NCBI GenBank assembly: GCA_002749535.1
Contig: MZZL01000131.1
Coordinates: forward strand, 32,334-96,333
DNA: 64,000 bases
Reading direction: 5' to 3'
Origin: Apophysomyces variabilis
Taxonomy: Eukaryota; Mucoromycota; Mucoromycetes; Mucorales; Mucoraceae
In this document: piece after piece, positions 38,870 through 50,660 of the stretch
Layout: each line of letters starts with the position of its first letter
How positions within the stretch are numbered: the first letter of the stretch is position 1
Program-made: the position numbers and the translations under genes
The notes under the pieces: model-generated
What the model was told of the DNA's origin: nothing
What the model saw: only the letters and a program-made list of their open reading frames with translations
The model's database searches: none

Positions 38870-39129
38870 TCGATGGCTCTGGATGTCTCTTGATGGTTGT
38901 CGATTGTCTTTAACTGGCTGTTGAAGAAAAAGTAGAGGTCAAATCTATGTGGATGCAACATAGCTGAAACAATGTGCTACTTTTGTTAATAAAATGGAGA
39001 ACCTACTCGTCATTACTTTTGAATGTTGTCTTTGCAAGACAAAAATTGGTCAAACAAAAGAGTATCATCGTTTCAAAGTAACGAAGAATGTTCTTTCTTC
39101 GTGGAGTGTTAAGTTACTGTTGCTGAGAA

Positions 39130-41240
39130 AAGAGCCTGAAGGCCGGTTAACAGCATGAGTATCTCGCAAGTTGAGAGCTGCCCTACCTGCATGGGGATAT
39201 AGCGATAGGCTTGCTAATACTGAGTGCCGTCATAAGTTCAGTAGATCCTCGCTCTTGCATTTGAGAGAAGGGCTCCAATGAATCGGTTGATGCATTTGAG
39301 GTACATAACACATGAGGATACTTGCATTAACGAGTTGTTGGGCGGAACCTGAAATATCAAGTCGATGAGTATCTTAGTCTTTTCGGTCTTTTTTCGCGAA
39401 GATTCAAAGAGGCGAACCTGTAATTCGGTATTGGAGGAACTTTATCACTGCATCACTGCGCTATTGTAGTGGGTGTGGAGATTATGCATGGACGAGAGTA
39501 GATCGGGAAAGCAAGGTCCCGCTTAGACAGCAAGGTTACTAAGCAATGGTATTGCGATCTATGGAGAATGGGTGAATGTCAGGATAACACTTGTTATGCT
39601 TTGCTATATACAGTATATCCTAATCAAAGCGGGCCTTACCGCCCATAATTTGGCATAAAGGTAGCTCCTTTTTTCCATTATCCTAACTTTCTTTAGCTGG
39701 GATACATCTCCTTAAGAAAAGAAGATCACCCCGTTTGACTTCGGAAATTATGCCCATGTCGGGATCATGCAGTAAGGAATTGGCTCTCCATTTTGCACAA
39801 TGCAAGTGTATACCCTGACTCATTGTTAACATAGCTTACGTAATGGAAATAGATGATTCATTCGTTGTGGAAGATAGTGATGTGCTTCACTGCAAGAGTC
39901 GGATGGAAAGAAGATGAAGACGTAATTCAGGCATTTTCCGCTGTCCCAGTTTCGTTTTTCAAACTGACACTCGGTCCTTGTTTACACGACAAACGAAATC
40001 TATTGGAGTCTTCGAACTTTTGTGGTTACCACGGAGATCGCCAGTGCCTACTTGCTCCGTTTGATAGTTAAGGCAAGATTTATGATGAATGTTTAATTGA
40101 AGTTGTCAGCATGGGATCTTCCAAACCTTGTCGAGTTATAGCTGGCTTTCCCCTATCTAGTGCTACTGACTGTTGACTGTAGCACACAGTACGGTAACTA
40201 TTACAGATTGTTTAGGTTTTTACAACTGTTTAGAATAATTTAGGCAATATACCTACAGCATATTTGCTTTTATTTGTCCTTGACGGCTCAGTTCCACAAG
40301 ATTAACATAAACTAAATTTAACTAGACTAGAGTTGGTCAGTCTTTTATCAACAGGATAATTAACTCTTGCCATACTATTGCTTCAAAACAAATGTACTTT
40401 CTCAAACTCGTAAATCGGTGCGCTATGTTTTTATCATTGTGGCCTCCAGGACATCGGGCAGTTATCCTTAGATTCTCGCTTCCTTCATTGCATAAGACTT
40501 AGAAAAGCGGTTCACCGTGGAATTATTTGTCGCGAATTCGCCAGGAACAAGAGTAGTCTAACATGAACCCAAAATGGATGAATTGTTGCGATCGATACCA
40601 GCGTGCTCCGTATCAAAGCTAGGTATAGAACACGTCTTTATAATACCACCCGATCTAATGGCAAGATTTATAACACACCATTAGCCTAGTCATGGGAGCC
40701 TATTGTTCAAAAGGGTTCACTGAATTAAGTTACACAAATAGCATCTCGGAAATTTCAACTTTATTTCCGAGTTAATCTGACATTCTTGTTGTTGTTTGTT
40801 TAAACATGTGGCCAATTTTCATTTGTTTAGCGTGAAAAAATCACCGTATAGGATTGCAGCATAGCAAATATTTCCCGGTCTCGAGGAATCACAACGATGA
40901 ATGACGGTTACTGTCCTGCGAACTGTTAGCAATAAAACTACTAATTTTAAGCAGAGCGCATGAGTACAATTAAACAACGAAGTAATTAGCTTTATATAGG
41001 GCTGATTTATAAGTATTCACATAGACAAAAGTAGACAGCACTTGGAAAGATCATACGTTTAAGCGTTCGGTAGTAAAAAAGGGATTTGATGGTACGAAAT
41101 TCAATGAGATCTTCTCCGCTAATCCAAATTCGATTTGCATATAGGTCGAACTTGTACAGGCAGAGCTTGAGGGATTCTTGCTTTTTCTAGCTAATAGGGA
41201 GATTTGGGCTTGATCCAACTTTGGAAACATGGTATCATTC
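39130..41240. other. Intergenic region right of P2, with dispersed repeat copy B
   Basis: 39340-39595 is homologous to 26150-26380 (AAGCAAGGTCCCGCTTAGAC, CAGCAAGGTTACTAAGCAAT). The remainder, to 41240, shows no gene, only short frames such as 39853-40071 without recognisable similarity. Confidence 0.45.
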
Positions 41241-42798
41241 TTATAATTGCGGGATTTTCCGGACCATACGGTATATTCTCACCCCCAGATCCTTGAATTC
41301 ACCTAATGATGTGCTTTCTCTTATATTCTGAACATAGGATCCAAGCCAACCCTTGCCATCCACGTCATCGTTCTTCATCATATACCCGTACGTTCTCTCC
41401 CAGTCTACCGGTTCCGCTTCACCTCGACTTTCTTGGATCAGATGAATGTGAAATCCAACAGAGCATAGATTAAAAAATTTGGCTTCTTCTTCGTCATTTA
41501 GTCCACGTCGTTTGTATCCAAGGTAAATCACCGTTTTTCCCGGAGTGCTCAGGTGCTCTAGCGTCTTCACGAGGTAACCAAAGCAGGCCGGTTCATACAG
41601 TACGTCAGACGCTATAATGATGTCAGCTTGACCTTTCACTAGAATGTTTCGGGCATCTCCATCGTGACCCCATCGTAGCCGTTCGATCGACACGTTCAAT
41701 GGTTTCTTCCCCATATTGATGTCTTTATTGTGCTGTATCAGGCCGAGCGCTTGCGGTAAATCCGTCAACGTGACCTGTGGCTGATCTTTTTCCTGTAATT
41801 CTTGACATATAGATGCGATCAAGAGACCACAGCAACCCGTTCTGTTGTCAAAAACATTTACGTTAAATATGGTATGCCTATCATGTGGTTCAGTCTCGCC
41901 AATACCCTGCACTCAAGTCAATAACATGTCTTCTGCCAAGAGACTGCGGTTCACGGCTCAACTTGTTACTGAACATATCGGATAACACCAATGCTGAATC
42001 CCAAATCTTGCCTGGTGTGCCTTCGCTCCATCCCTCCTTGATCAAGAAACGGCGCCCCAAGGTCCCTCCGGGAGGACGACGATCATGACTGTTCCGATCC
42101 AACGAGAAAACACGATGCATGACCGTGGATTGCACGTCAGTTCCCCACCCTGAACCATCCATCAATGTCTTTTGTTCTCCATCTACCACCTTTAACGGTC
42201 CAACTGCGAGAGGAAGGGCATGAAAGGTCTGCATCGGGTCAAAGGTAGACACGATCTGTAAGTATTTTGTTTTTGTCAGGTACTGCTGCTTGCCACCATG
42301 TCCGATCTTCACTATGCGATATTCCAGCCCACCTAGACCACTACGATGAAACCCAGGCCATTCCAATGCTGTATTGCTATCGGTAGCATCCCATTCGTCC
42401 AGCTGCAGGGGACGTGTCTCCACCTGGTACATGGTGTCTCGTATAAACCCCTCCCTGCTTTCCTGCAATAGTTCACATTCCAAGCGGATCAGGCATTGGC
42501 ATGCCTTGTGGCCTTTTAAAGACAGACCAAGTTCATTCACCAGCTCAAGGTCGAGTTTATACCAATGCCCAGGTACAATCTCATAATGAAATGGTTTTCT
42601 AAGTATCATCCGATAAAGAGCCGAATGTTTGTGTAATAATTGGTAAAAGCTGTTTTCTCCCATCGCATCTTGGTTTTCCTCCATCACCACCCGGATTGGT
42701 GTTGGGGGAACTTTATGATGGCCATGGACAGATCCACGTGTTGTCACATAATGCTGAATCCTGGACGATCCGTTCACAGTAATGGTCTTCAACGGCAT
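41241..42798 (-). CDS. Seven-beta-strand (METTL21-like) methyltransferase with a long N-terminal region
   Basis: Two exons join at a donor after HVIDLSAG, producing DLSAGTGCCGLLIAS, the SAM-binding motif I of the methyltransferase_16/METTL21 group. Motif post-II DIIIASDVLYEPACF contains the D-x-x-Y type catalytic element. VIYLGYKRRG and the C-terminal VRIYRMVRKI complete the fold. The first ~290 residues, starting MPLKTITVNGSSRIQHYVT, are not recognised but contain repeated Leu/Glu-rich segments and a conserved-looking RRFLIKEGWSEGTPGKIWDS just before the catalytic domain, which is typical of family members with the insert before motif I. Protein-lysine methylation is likely; the substrate is unknown. 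Confidence 0.8.
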
Positions 42799-43323
42799 GC
42801 CCTAAATTATGTACTGCACTGACACGAGGGAAGAGGTTGACAAAGTTCTTGCTTATATTTCTTTGTGCGGAGAAAGACACAAAATAAGCACTTTTTTTCT
42901 GACATGGTTCGGTATAGACTGCCCTTTATTTTTGTTCGTTTTTTCGCGTCCTGTTGTCCTCTTTTTTTTCTTACAAAAGACTGGATATCTTGCTCACCTT
43001 ATTATATATGACTAGATTGTAGATAATACGCGCTTTGCTGCTAGAGAACAAAGCTGAAGGATAGGAAAAGAAGGACAGGGAATAGATCAAGGGAGAAAAA
43101 AAAAAAAAAGAAAGAAAAAAAGCCACGACAGAGCCGTTTTCGTTCAAGGAAGTATACTCGTGAACTTTATCAAATCGTTGTCACGGTTGCCAAAGCGCAA
43201 TTTAGATAGATTTAATCAGATGCAGGAGGGACAGATCAATCTATCCGTGCATGACCAAAAAGCTCCGGGGGGATCCATACTATTTATTTTATACAAAGCA
43301 AACAGTGTCTTTTTCTTTTTTGT
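42799..43323. other. Intergenic region between the methyltransferase and clathrin light chain genes
   Basis: It holds the methyltransferase promoter and the clathrin light chain 3' flank, including a purine run (gggagaaaaaaaaaaaaagaaag) near 43093. No gene is seen. Confidence 0.5.
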
Positions 43324-44148
43324 TTAAGCGTCGACTATGGTGCCAGGTGCATTAGCATCCTTTCTCAAATCCAGCATCAGCTGCTTCATTCGACTGACAT
43401 CTCGCGTCTGATAGCTGTTCTTGGTATTCGATACATCAAACTCACGCACAACACGCTCCCATACGTTGGCTGAAGAGGCCTCTTCGCGATCTTTTTGATA
43501 GTTCTCCTCACGCTCTCTATAGAGATAATATTTAGCGGATCATTTGCATACACCATACCTGTCATTTACCTGTTTTCTTCAATCGCCTTTTGCTTCTTCT
43601 CATTGTACTCTTCATAAAATCGATCGATCTCTTCTCGCGCCCGCTGGATTGCTTCCTGCTTTCGCTTCTCAGAATCTTCGTCACGCTGTGCTATCAGCTC
43701 CTTTTGCTTTTCGCGCCACTGTCTGTTATGTCATATCAGCTCTTTCGCTCGTTTGCCCCAAACTGCACAAATCCCTTACCTAACCACTTCAGGCTCTTCT
43801 TCAGGCAGCATAGCTTTATGGAAAGCCTGAGATACCGCTTTTAGCACTTATGCCAAGATAAGAGGAATTGGCCATTGAGTTTTACTTTACCTGGGACGTC
43901 TCCAATTCTTCTGCTTTAGGGAAGTCGGCTTCAAAAGCAGAGTAATCTGAAACCGGAGCCAGCTCTTGTGGTTGAGAGGGTACAAGAGCTGAAGAAGACG
44001 GGGAAAGAACATCGGCTATGGGCGACATGGTAGAGGAAATGCCTTCTGCGGTGAACAAGTCGGCATCATCACCCAAAGCAGCGCGTTCACGGGCAAGGAA
44101 ATCAGCTGTAGGATCAGTGGAAGAATCGAAATCACCAAAGTCGGACAT
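43324..44148 (-). CDS. CLC1: Clathrin light chain
   Basis: Regulatory subunit of the clathrin triskelion in endocytosis and Golgi transport. Four exons run from ATG 44148 to TAA at 43324-43326. The N-terminus is acidic (MSDFGDFDSSTDPTADFLAR). The conserved motif around YSAFEADFP corresponds to the family's N-terminal consensus. The central coiled coil that binds the heavy chain reads WREKQKELIAQRDEDSEKRK and EEIDRFYEEYNEKKQKAIEEN-like sequence. The C-terminal part contains NVWERVVREFDVSN and ends MKQLMLDLRKDANAPGTIVD. About 215 aa, normal for fungi. Confidence 0.93.
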
Positions 44149-45552
44149 GATGATGGAGACAGAAAGAGTAAAGGAAACGGAACACTTGAGGCCTTCCTGG
44201 CTCACCAAACGCTCACACTGCAAAAAATTCTGGGAAACAAACTCCGAAAGACTTAGGAGCGGACAGACGTAGGACTTGAAACAATGAGGATATCTTCCAT
44301 TGCATATCGAATCAAGGGAAGAGAAAATCGTGTAGCGAAATCATATGTTCCTGCATTATGGGCAACTACTATATTGCTTTTTTTAAACAAACTTCTCTGT
44401 CATGAAGAATGCATCGTGTAGTAGATATATGCTTATTGGAAAGATCCCGTGTTAATTATATGGCAGATAATATTTCCCCGATTTCGGTTATTATGGATAA
44501 ACTGCTCTATCTGCTACCGCTCATTAATACTAAGTATATTTGACATAGCTACATAGTACCATAGGAAGGTTAATATTTAGACTCAATGAAGCAGATGACT
44601 GTTACCGGAAACAGCTATCAATACCGTTGTTTTTAACTTTTTTGAACAAGCCGAAAAGCCCAACTCTCAAAGTTAGAATATGTCCTATGATCATCACAAC
44701 AGGCCCAATCTGATTTGTTCATAGCCAGAAGTACGTTGACCATCTGTAGTACCCCACATCCTCAGCGGCCCAAGCATGGTAGTCAATAGCCAGTTAATAC
44801 TCCTGCTACCTAAATATTGCCAGCTCAAGAAAAGTGCAATGATCGGTTGCTTTAAGCTAGTTTCTGGTATATTTGCTATAGCTTTTGTCTAAAAGTATAT
44901 ATGCACAGTTTAGAATGATCTGTATTAAGAATGGTTTTTTTGTTTTTGGCAGCGTCATGGTGTTAAATGGATGTTATTTCGTTGTTCTAAGTTATGTATG
45001 CCCTAACAGCTCCTATCTCTTTCTTCCATCATGGACGTAGAAAGTATGAAACGGTTCAGATCGCTTTCTCTGCAAGGTCACCGCAAAAGTCCGAGTGTAT
45101 TTCAATCTATCACTGGCATCATTTTATGAACACTCATGATAACCATATGTACCCATTGATTACATTATTTAGGTTCGCACCCCGTTTGAATCGCTTTGCA
45201 TTAGTATAGAGTATGGATATCAATGTCAGGTTTGTGTGAAATGGGAAATCGTCCAACGGAAGTGCAGGCATTATCATGTTTCGTTCCACGCTTTCTGCAT
45301 GACCCTCTCTATACACGTTCTCTCATGTTCTCCACAACGAAAAATTGGTAGCGGATGGATAATATTGCTACTCTAAGTACCACCCCATATGCCATCGTCT
45401 CCATGCTGTTGAACTTCATCGTACTATAATAATGCGCTCTGATCGTCGAAGGTGAAGAACACGCTCATCATCGCCAAATATATACGTAGGTTGAGTTCAT
45501 CCAAATGATTCTATGTAGAAATCTCTTTATTCCATGAATATCTACTAAATTT
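44149..45552. other. Intergenic region, no gene seen
   Basis: 1.4 kb of AT-rich DNA. The frames are short and unbiased. It contains the clathrin light chain upstream region and the eS8 3' flank. Confidence 0.5.
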
Positions 45553-46568
45553 TTACTTGCGGGACTATAATATTGAAGAAAAAAAAAGGTAAGTTTCGTA
45601 TGCAACAAACCACGCATTGACGACCCCTTATTTACCTTGATCTTCTTGACGTAGAATTCAAGCTCCTTGCCCTCAAGAATATAACCATCGCAACGACCAG
45701 ACTGACCGGGACGGGAAGCGATGATGGCTAATGAACAAAGTTTTTTTCCAGATTCAATAAACGGTCGATTGAGAATGTGCCTTGCCAATAGCTTACCATA
45801 CAGACGACCAGCGTTGAACTGATCAGCCAACAAAGGATCGACGGCAGCATTGGCCTTACGAGCTTCAATCTTCTTTTGCACGCTGTTGGACTTCTTCTCG
45901 ACGGTGTTCTCAGCTTCAGTGGTGACAGCCTTCTTCTTTCCCAAGGTGATAGCATAGTGCGATTCATACCATTGACGGAAAGGAGTGGCATCAATCTGGA
46001 TAACAGCACCCTTCACAAGGGTGTTGGTACGGACCAATTCGTTGTTGGAGGCGTTGTAGACGACGGTCAACACACGGGTCTTGCGAGCAACACCCTCGGA
46101 TCCCCAGGAGAAGTTACCGCTGTCCAAACGAAGAGCACGATGCTTGGTGTTACCACCGCGAACGCGGACCAAATGGATGCGCTTAGCACCGAGCTTGGTG
46201 TTAGCGGGTTGACGGCCCAATTCGAACCTTACAATTTCAGTGTCAGCGTCATTCACATTTTTTGTTCCTTTTCGGTAATGTCGTTTGAAAATGGGTTTCG
46301 ATTCTTACTTTCTCTTCTTTCTGTACTGGACACGTCTAGCACCTGTGGCCCTTTAAGCAAACAAGAAAAAAAGTCAGTTACCATGATACATGGGATGACG
46401 CTTAGAGCGGGGAACACTTACGATCGCTTGTGCCTGGAGTCACGGGAGATACCTATTCAAACAAAAAGAAAAAAGGATCCAAAAAAAATCATCAAAAAAT
46501 CAGAAGGGCATGGTTCGAATAGGATGTCGCATGGATTAATCGTGATGCTGTAATGGATGCATACCCAT
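45553..46568 (-). CDS. RPS8: 40S ribosomal protein eS8
   Basis: A small-subunit ribosomal protein. Exon 1 is four nucleotides (ATGG, 46568-46565). Further small exons give [25 protein letters not shown] and [18 protein letters not shown]. The main exon contains [19 protein letters not shown] sequence (here [17 protein letters not shown]), [12 protein letters not shown] and [11 protein letters not shown]. The last exons give [30 protein letters not shown] and a final four-codon exon SRK-stop (45553-45564). Introns are GT-AG. Exon phases were joined by hand and all fit. Intron-rich short 5' exons are typical of fungal ribosomal protein genes. I looked for snoRNA C/D boxes in the introns and found no convincing one. 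Confidence 0.93.
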
Positions 46569-47151
46569 ATTGGACGATATTAAAAGGAAGGATTCCTTGA
46601 TGCAGCCTCCATCCTGTCAAGAAAGAGAACAGCGTGACTTGGTTTCCGAGGAACGGTGCTCACCCGGTCAGGTTTCCCATTTTTCCATATCGGGATTTCG
46701 CCTTACTGCTTGGAGACTTAACTGTCCATGCAATCGCTCTTTGCCCTTTTTCTTTTTCATTGTGAACATAATTCAACCTTATGCGCTTCGTCCAGGAAAC
46801 ATGCTTAAAAAATTCGTACAAGTGAATATGCTACTTCATCTGAGAGAGCGATCGCTTTTTACAATGGCAATATATTCCATGACATGCATGGGTTATTTTG
46901 GATGCATTTTCCATTTATGGTTTGCATGATGTCCGTTGAGTGGGGAAGCAGGAGCTTACTGTAGAACTACCATTCCTGCCACCCTCAGGTTCGGTCAAAT
47001 CTGTAGGCCCTTTCCATCGTTTTTACAATTGGCGGTTCCGTGGGCTGAGTTCCAAAGTATATGGCAAAAAGAGTTTGGTGGCATGGTTCTGTCTCTCCAC
47101 CGTCAACTTCAGCTTCTCTCTTTTCCTTCATATTAGAACAAACACGGGGTG
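46569..47151. promoter_or_regulatory. Divergent promoter region of RPS8 and SEH1
   Basis: 583 bp between two head-to-head genes. It has CT-rich stretches close to both starts. No gene is seen. Confidence 0.5.
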
Positions 47152-48895
47152 ATGAGCAGTATCACCAAGTTTGACACAGCTCATGAGGATCTGATTCATG
47201 ACGTGGCCTACGATTTTTATGGAAAACGACTCGTTACTTGTTCTTCCGATCAACGGTTAAAAGTATGGGATTTCGTCGAGAAAGACGATGCAGCTGTGTG
47301 GGAGCTGAACGATTCGTGGAAAGCACATGATGCTTCTGTCCTTAAAGCTGTTTGGGCTCATCCTGAGTACGGACAAGTAATTGCTAGCTGTTCGTTTGAT
47401 CGTCAGGTGAAAATTTGGGAGGAACAACCGACAGGTAGGCGTCGTTGTATATCTGCTTGTTCAGTTTGAAACGTGTACGCTTCCTGACAAGGACGACTGT
47501 TTCTTAAAATGGCATAGAACCCAAAAAGAGTCAAAAACGATGGGCAGAGCGAGGCCGGTTAGCTGAGTCCCGTGGAGCTGTGTTGGATATCGCCTTTGCC
47601 CCTACTCAAGGCGCTCTTCGTTTGGTAAGGTTAAAGTAAAGGGATGATGAGAGTTCAATGGGTAGTTTCGAGGACTAAACTATATTCAGGCTACTTGCGC
47701 AGCTGACGGTATTGTTCGTATTTATGAGGCCTTGGAGCCAACCAATCTGGCCCAATGGCCTCAAATGGAAGAATTTGAAATAGCCACCACAGCCTATGGA
47801 TCAGATCCTACTAGAGGAGCCCAGCAAGCTCCGCCTCCTCCACCTCCTCCTCCGCCACAACAGCAGCTTCAACCTGCTCACACTAATAGCACTGGTTCCA
47901 GCAGCAGTTCTGTAGCAAGTCATGCCTTGGGTAATCCCATGGACAATAATAACGGAACGCCAATGGCGTATGGTGCAGGACCAAGTCCGTTTTCAAGTGG
48001 AGTAAACCCATCAGGAAGTGGACAGGGCATATCACCAGGGTCAGGTCCAGTCAGTGGGGGGAACCCGTCCAGTACATTGCAGAACAGTGGTGCGACCGGT
48101 GGACCTAATCACCATCGACCACTCGATGCAGATAGTGGTTATTGTATCGACTGGTGTCCAAATCGCACTAGTACACCTATGATGGTAGTTGGCTTAGGGA
48201 AAGAAATTGGTGCACGGGTAAGTAACCGCTTTGGCTTTCAGAACACTAGTTCGAAAAGAACCTTAACCTTTTTTTTTTAATTTAGATCTTCAAACATGAC
48301 GGCCATAACCGATGGTATCCAGCCGAATTTCTTCTTGGACATAGTCAAGAAGTTCATGACGTGAGTTGGGCACCAAGCGTGGCTAGGTAAGGACCCCATC
48401 ATGACGTGAGCAACAACAATAAGGCAATCATGATAATTTTGCTTCTTTCATTTTAAAGGTCCTACCAACTTATTGCCACTGCATGCAAAGATCATCATGT
48501 GCGGATATTTAAATTGACCGAGATGCCCACAAGCAATAGTAATGTTGCTGCAGCTGCAGGTCAGCGTTATGGGTTATTAGGTCCACGACAAGCAGGCCTT
48601 CCTTCCTCTTCTTCCAGACCAGGGCACCGTCCAATGCAAGTTGAACTCGTTGCGTCGTTTGACGATCATCATGCCGAGGTAAAGTGGGAAAAAAGAAATA
48701 GGAAGGAAATAGATCCACTAAAAGAGTAAGGATATAAAAAAGGTTTGGCATGTGGAGTGGAACGTCACAGGAACCATTCTCTCTTCCTCAGGTGATGATG
48801 GTAAACTGCGGCTTTGGAAAGCAGGTGTGGATGGGCAGTGGCGACAAATGGCCGTTATTGCAGCAAATCAACAAGCGCCTCCTTTTCTGCGATAG
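47152..48895 (+). CDS. SEH1: Nucleoporin/SEACAT subunit Seh1
   Basis: An incomplete WD40 propeller shared by the Nup84/Nup107 Y-complex of the nuclear pore and the SEA (GATOR2) complex in TORC1 signalling. The start is [22 protein letters not shown] blades show [61 protein letters not shown] and the C-terminal [20 protein letters not shown], ending QAPPFLR. At least six exons are present, with 50-100-bp introns. One unusual feature is a low-complexity insertion of about 130 residues (a run of ten Pro, then Gln, Ser and Gly-rich) between the [12 protein letters not shown] and CIDWCPN blades. Confidence 0.92.
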
Positions 48896-49148
48896 TAAAT
48901 TTGTATATTTCTTTTCCTTTGATTTTTGCAAATGTATAATTTTTTTTTTTGGATAACGAGAAAAAGGAAAAAAAGAAATGGGTTAAACCAATTGAAAAAG
49001 AGAGAAGGTAGAAAAATAGAAGAACAAAAAGCACAACAAGAAAAAAGGGGGTTTGAAGGTGTTAGAGTGTGAGAGAGAAAGACAGATGAAATGGTATGTT
49101 CGCGTTTACGTTGGGGAAAAGGGGAAAAGGATGATAGGTATTTTTTTT

Positions 49149-49554
49149 TCATGCCAATACAGATGGCTGCTGTTGTTGCTGTTGTTGTTGTTGTTGTTGC
49201 TTCCTTGGTCTTCCACGTCCACGTTTGACCCCCTGTGGTCCACCTTGATTTTGTTTTTCTTTTTTATCATCTTCGGTCTTCGGATGCTTACGCGGTCTTC
49301 CACGCTTTCGCTTTATTGGCTATTTCCAAACAGTCAGGTCTAAACGGTTTCAAATTCATAAAGCTTACCGGCTCTCCGATGGATTTCTCGTTCTTTTGTT
49401 CGGTCTTGTCATCCAATTCTTTGATCTTTTTGTGGTCTTTCTTTTCGTTACTTGTTTCGGTTATGATGCTTTTCTTTTCATCTTTTGCATTTTTCGGTGG
49501 CCGTCCTCTTTTACGAGGTGTAGTGGGACTATTACTCTCCGTTTTCGATGTCAT
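49149..49554 (-). CDS. Small AT-hook (HMGA-like) protein
   Basis: ATG 49554 starts MTSKTESNSPTTPRKRGRPP. A 50-bp GT-AG intron (gtaagctttatg to ggaaatag) after IGEP joins to PIKRKRGRPRKHPK. Three AT-hooks are visible: KRGRPPK, KRGRPRK and RGRGRPRK. The rest is Lys/Glu-rich, and the C-terminus is a run of ten Gln encoded by CAA/CAG followed by PSVLA. About 118 aa. AT-hooks bind the minor groove of AT-rich DNA, so a chromatin architectural role is likely. It is convergent with SEH1. Confidence 0.75.
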
Positions 49555-50340
49555 AGAAAAGAAAAGAAACGAAAACGCAGAAAATGGATACACGAACAGA
49601 GGGGAAAAACTAAAATAAAATAAAAAGGAAACCTTTTTGTAAAGGGAAGAACTGGTTTTTTTTATCTTTTTTCCAATTGGCACATTTTTTTGTTCTGTCA
49701 CACGGCGGAGTTCATGAACGTGTCATGCTTGGAAAAAAAAAAGATGATAGGACCACCAGAAGCCATTTTAGCACTTGTGCACGATTTGTATCTGGAAACA
49801 TCGCGTTAAATGCACGTATTAGATACAATATACGTACTAAGTAGGTTTGTCCAAATGATTGATCCTATGCTGACAAACTCGGTAGTTTTTGTTATTATCT
49901 GGAGAAAACGCCTTGCTACAGTATATTTATTTGCTCCATATCTACTAGAAGCCTTTGATGTAAATGGAAGAAAGATATACATCCATTGTCGAGCTTTCGA
50001 AGTGGCTGTTCTTCTTACATAAACAGAGTTGCCCTTGTGGAGATGCTTAGATGGATAGTGGCTGAGGGCAAAAGTATGGAATGGGGTTGGTCTTCTACAA
50101 ATAAGGATAAAGAACTGTAATTTGCGCTCCTCACTACAACGATCTTTTTATACTCGTAAAGTGTTATACTTCCGGATGAAAACTTTTTCGAGTCCTTTTA
50201 CCTTCTTAAATACACGTAGTCGTTCAATAACACTACCAAAACTATGTGGACACCATTCATTTATGGCAATTGAGTTATTTGTATGTCTTACTTATAGCTT
50301 GTCCCAGCAATTGGGGCTTTCTTTCGACAAGGTAACAGCT
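49555..50340. other. Intergenic region upstream of the AT-hook gene
   Basis: Promoter of the AT-hook gene followed by AT-rich DNA. No intact reading frame has recognisable similarity. Confidence 0.4.
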
Positions 50341-50344
50341 GGCT

Positions 50345-50660
50345 ATCATTGTTCGTACTCATATGCTCTCCAATGTGTCTAATATCCCTGATGCCACTGC
50401 AGTCGCGATTCCAAACCGTTTTAAATTGTTCGCACTGCAACGACTGAGTCAACGATCCCTTTCTTTGCTCCACAAACTTTTCGGCGTTTTAAACGTGTCA
50501 CCCTGCATTGTCCAATGGCTTCATTCACTTTAGGCTTTCTTATAGTAATATTGGAAATTCTAGTTCTTGACCCTTTCAAAGCGGTAATGAACATCGCGCT
50601 GCCAAAAGCAAATAGCGGTCTTCTTCTGTCGGATAAGACACAACTTTTGACCATCGGTTT
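50345..50660 (-). pseudogene. C-terminal relic of a Fanzor/TnpB-like RNA-guided nuclease
   Basis: On the minus strand one frame reads RRRPLFAFGSAMFITALKGS and is followed, after a frame change, by SLTQSLQCEQFKTVWNRDCS then GIRDI. The pair of motifs, FxFGxAxFxxxxKG and C-x(n)-WNRDxxxxRxI, is the layout of the RuvC-like C-terminus in eukaryotic Fanzor proteins, where WNRD supplies the last catalytic Asp. Between them the region that should carry the zinc-ribbon Cys pairs is degraded. Upstream minus-strand sequence (to about 51100) is Lys/Arg-rich but full of stops. The copy cannot encode a working protein. Confidence 0.5.

Larger units (their letters stand above)
34553..39129. mobile_element. 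Palindrome P2: 4.6-kb foldback-like element, homologue of P1
   Basis: Arms 34553-36222 and 37460-39129 (1670 bp each; paired coordinates sum to 73682) appear identical throughout the parts compared. The spacer is 36223-37459 (1237 bp). The arms share with P1 the orphan gene, its leader, its 3' flank and the inner end. They lack P1's outer MULE-like part and carry about 400 bp not found in P1 just upstream of the orphan-gene TATA box. Outside the arms, similarity fades over about 20 bp (ggctttagactctc versus ggccttcaggctctt in mirror orientation), so the original palindrome was probably longer. No target duplication is clear. Confidence 0.85.
37460..39129 (-). repeat. P2 right inverted-repeat arm
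   Basis: Reverse complement of 34553-36222. Confidence 0.9.

Noticed and set aside
46450..46563. C/D-box snoRNA in the RPS8 first intron (ctga and tgatga motifs)
   Set aside because: The boxes are in the wrong order and spacing, with no terminal stem.
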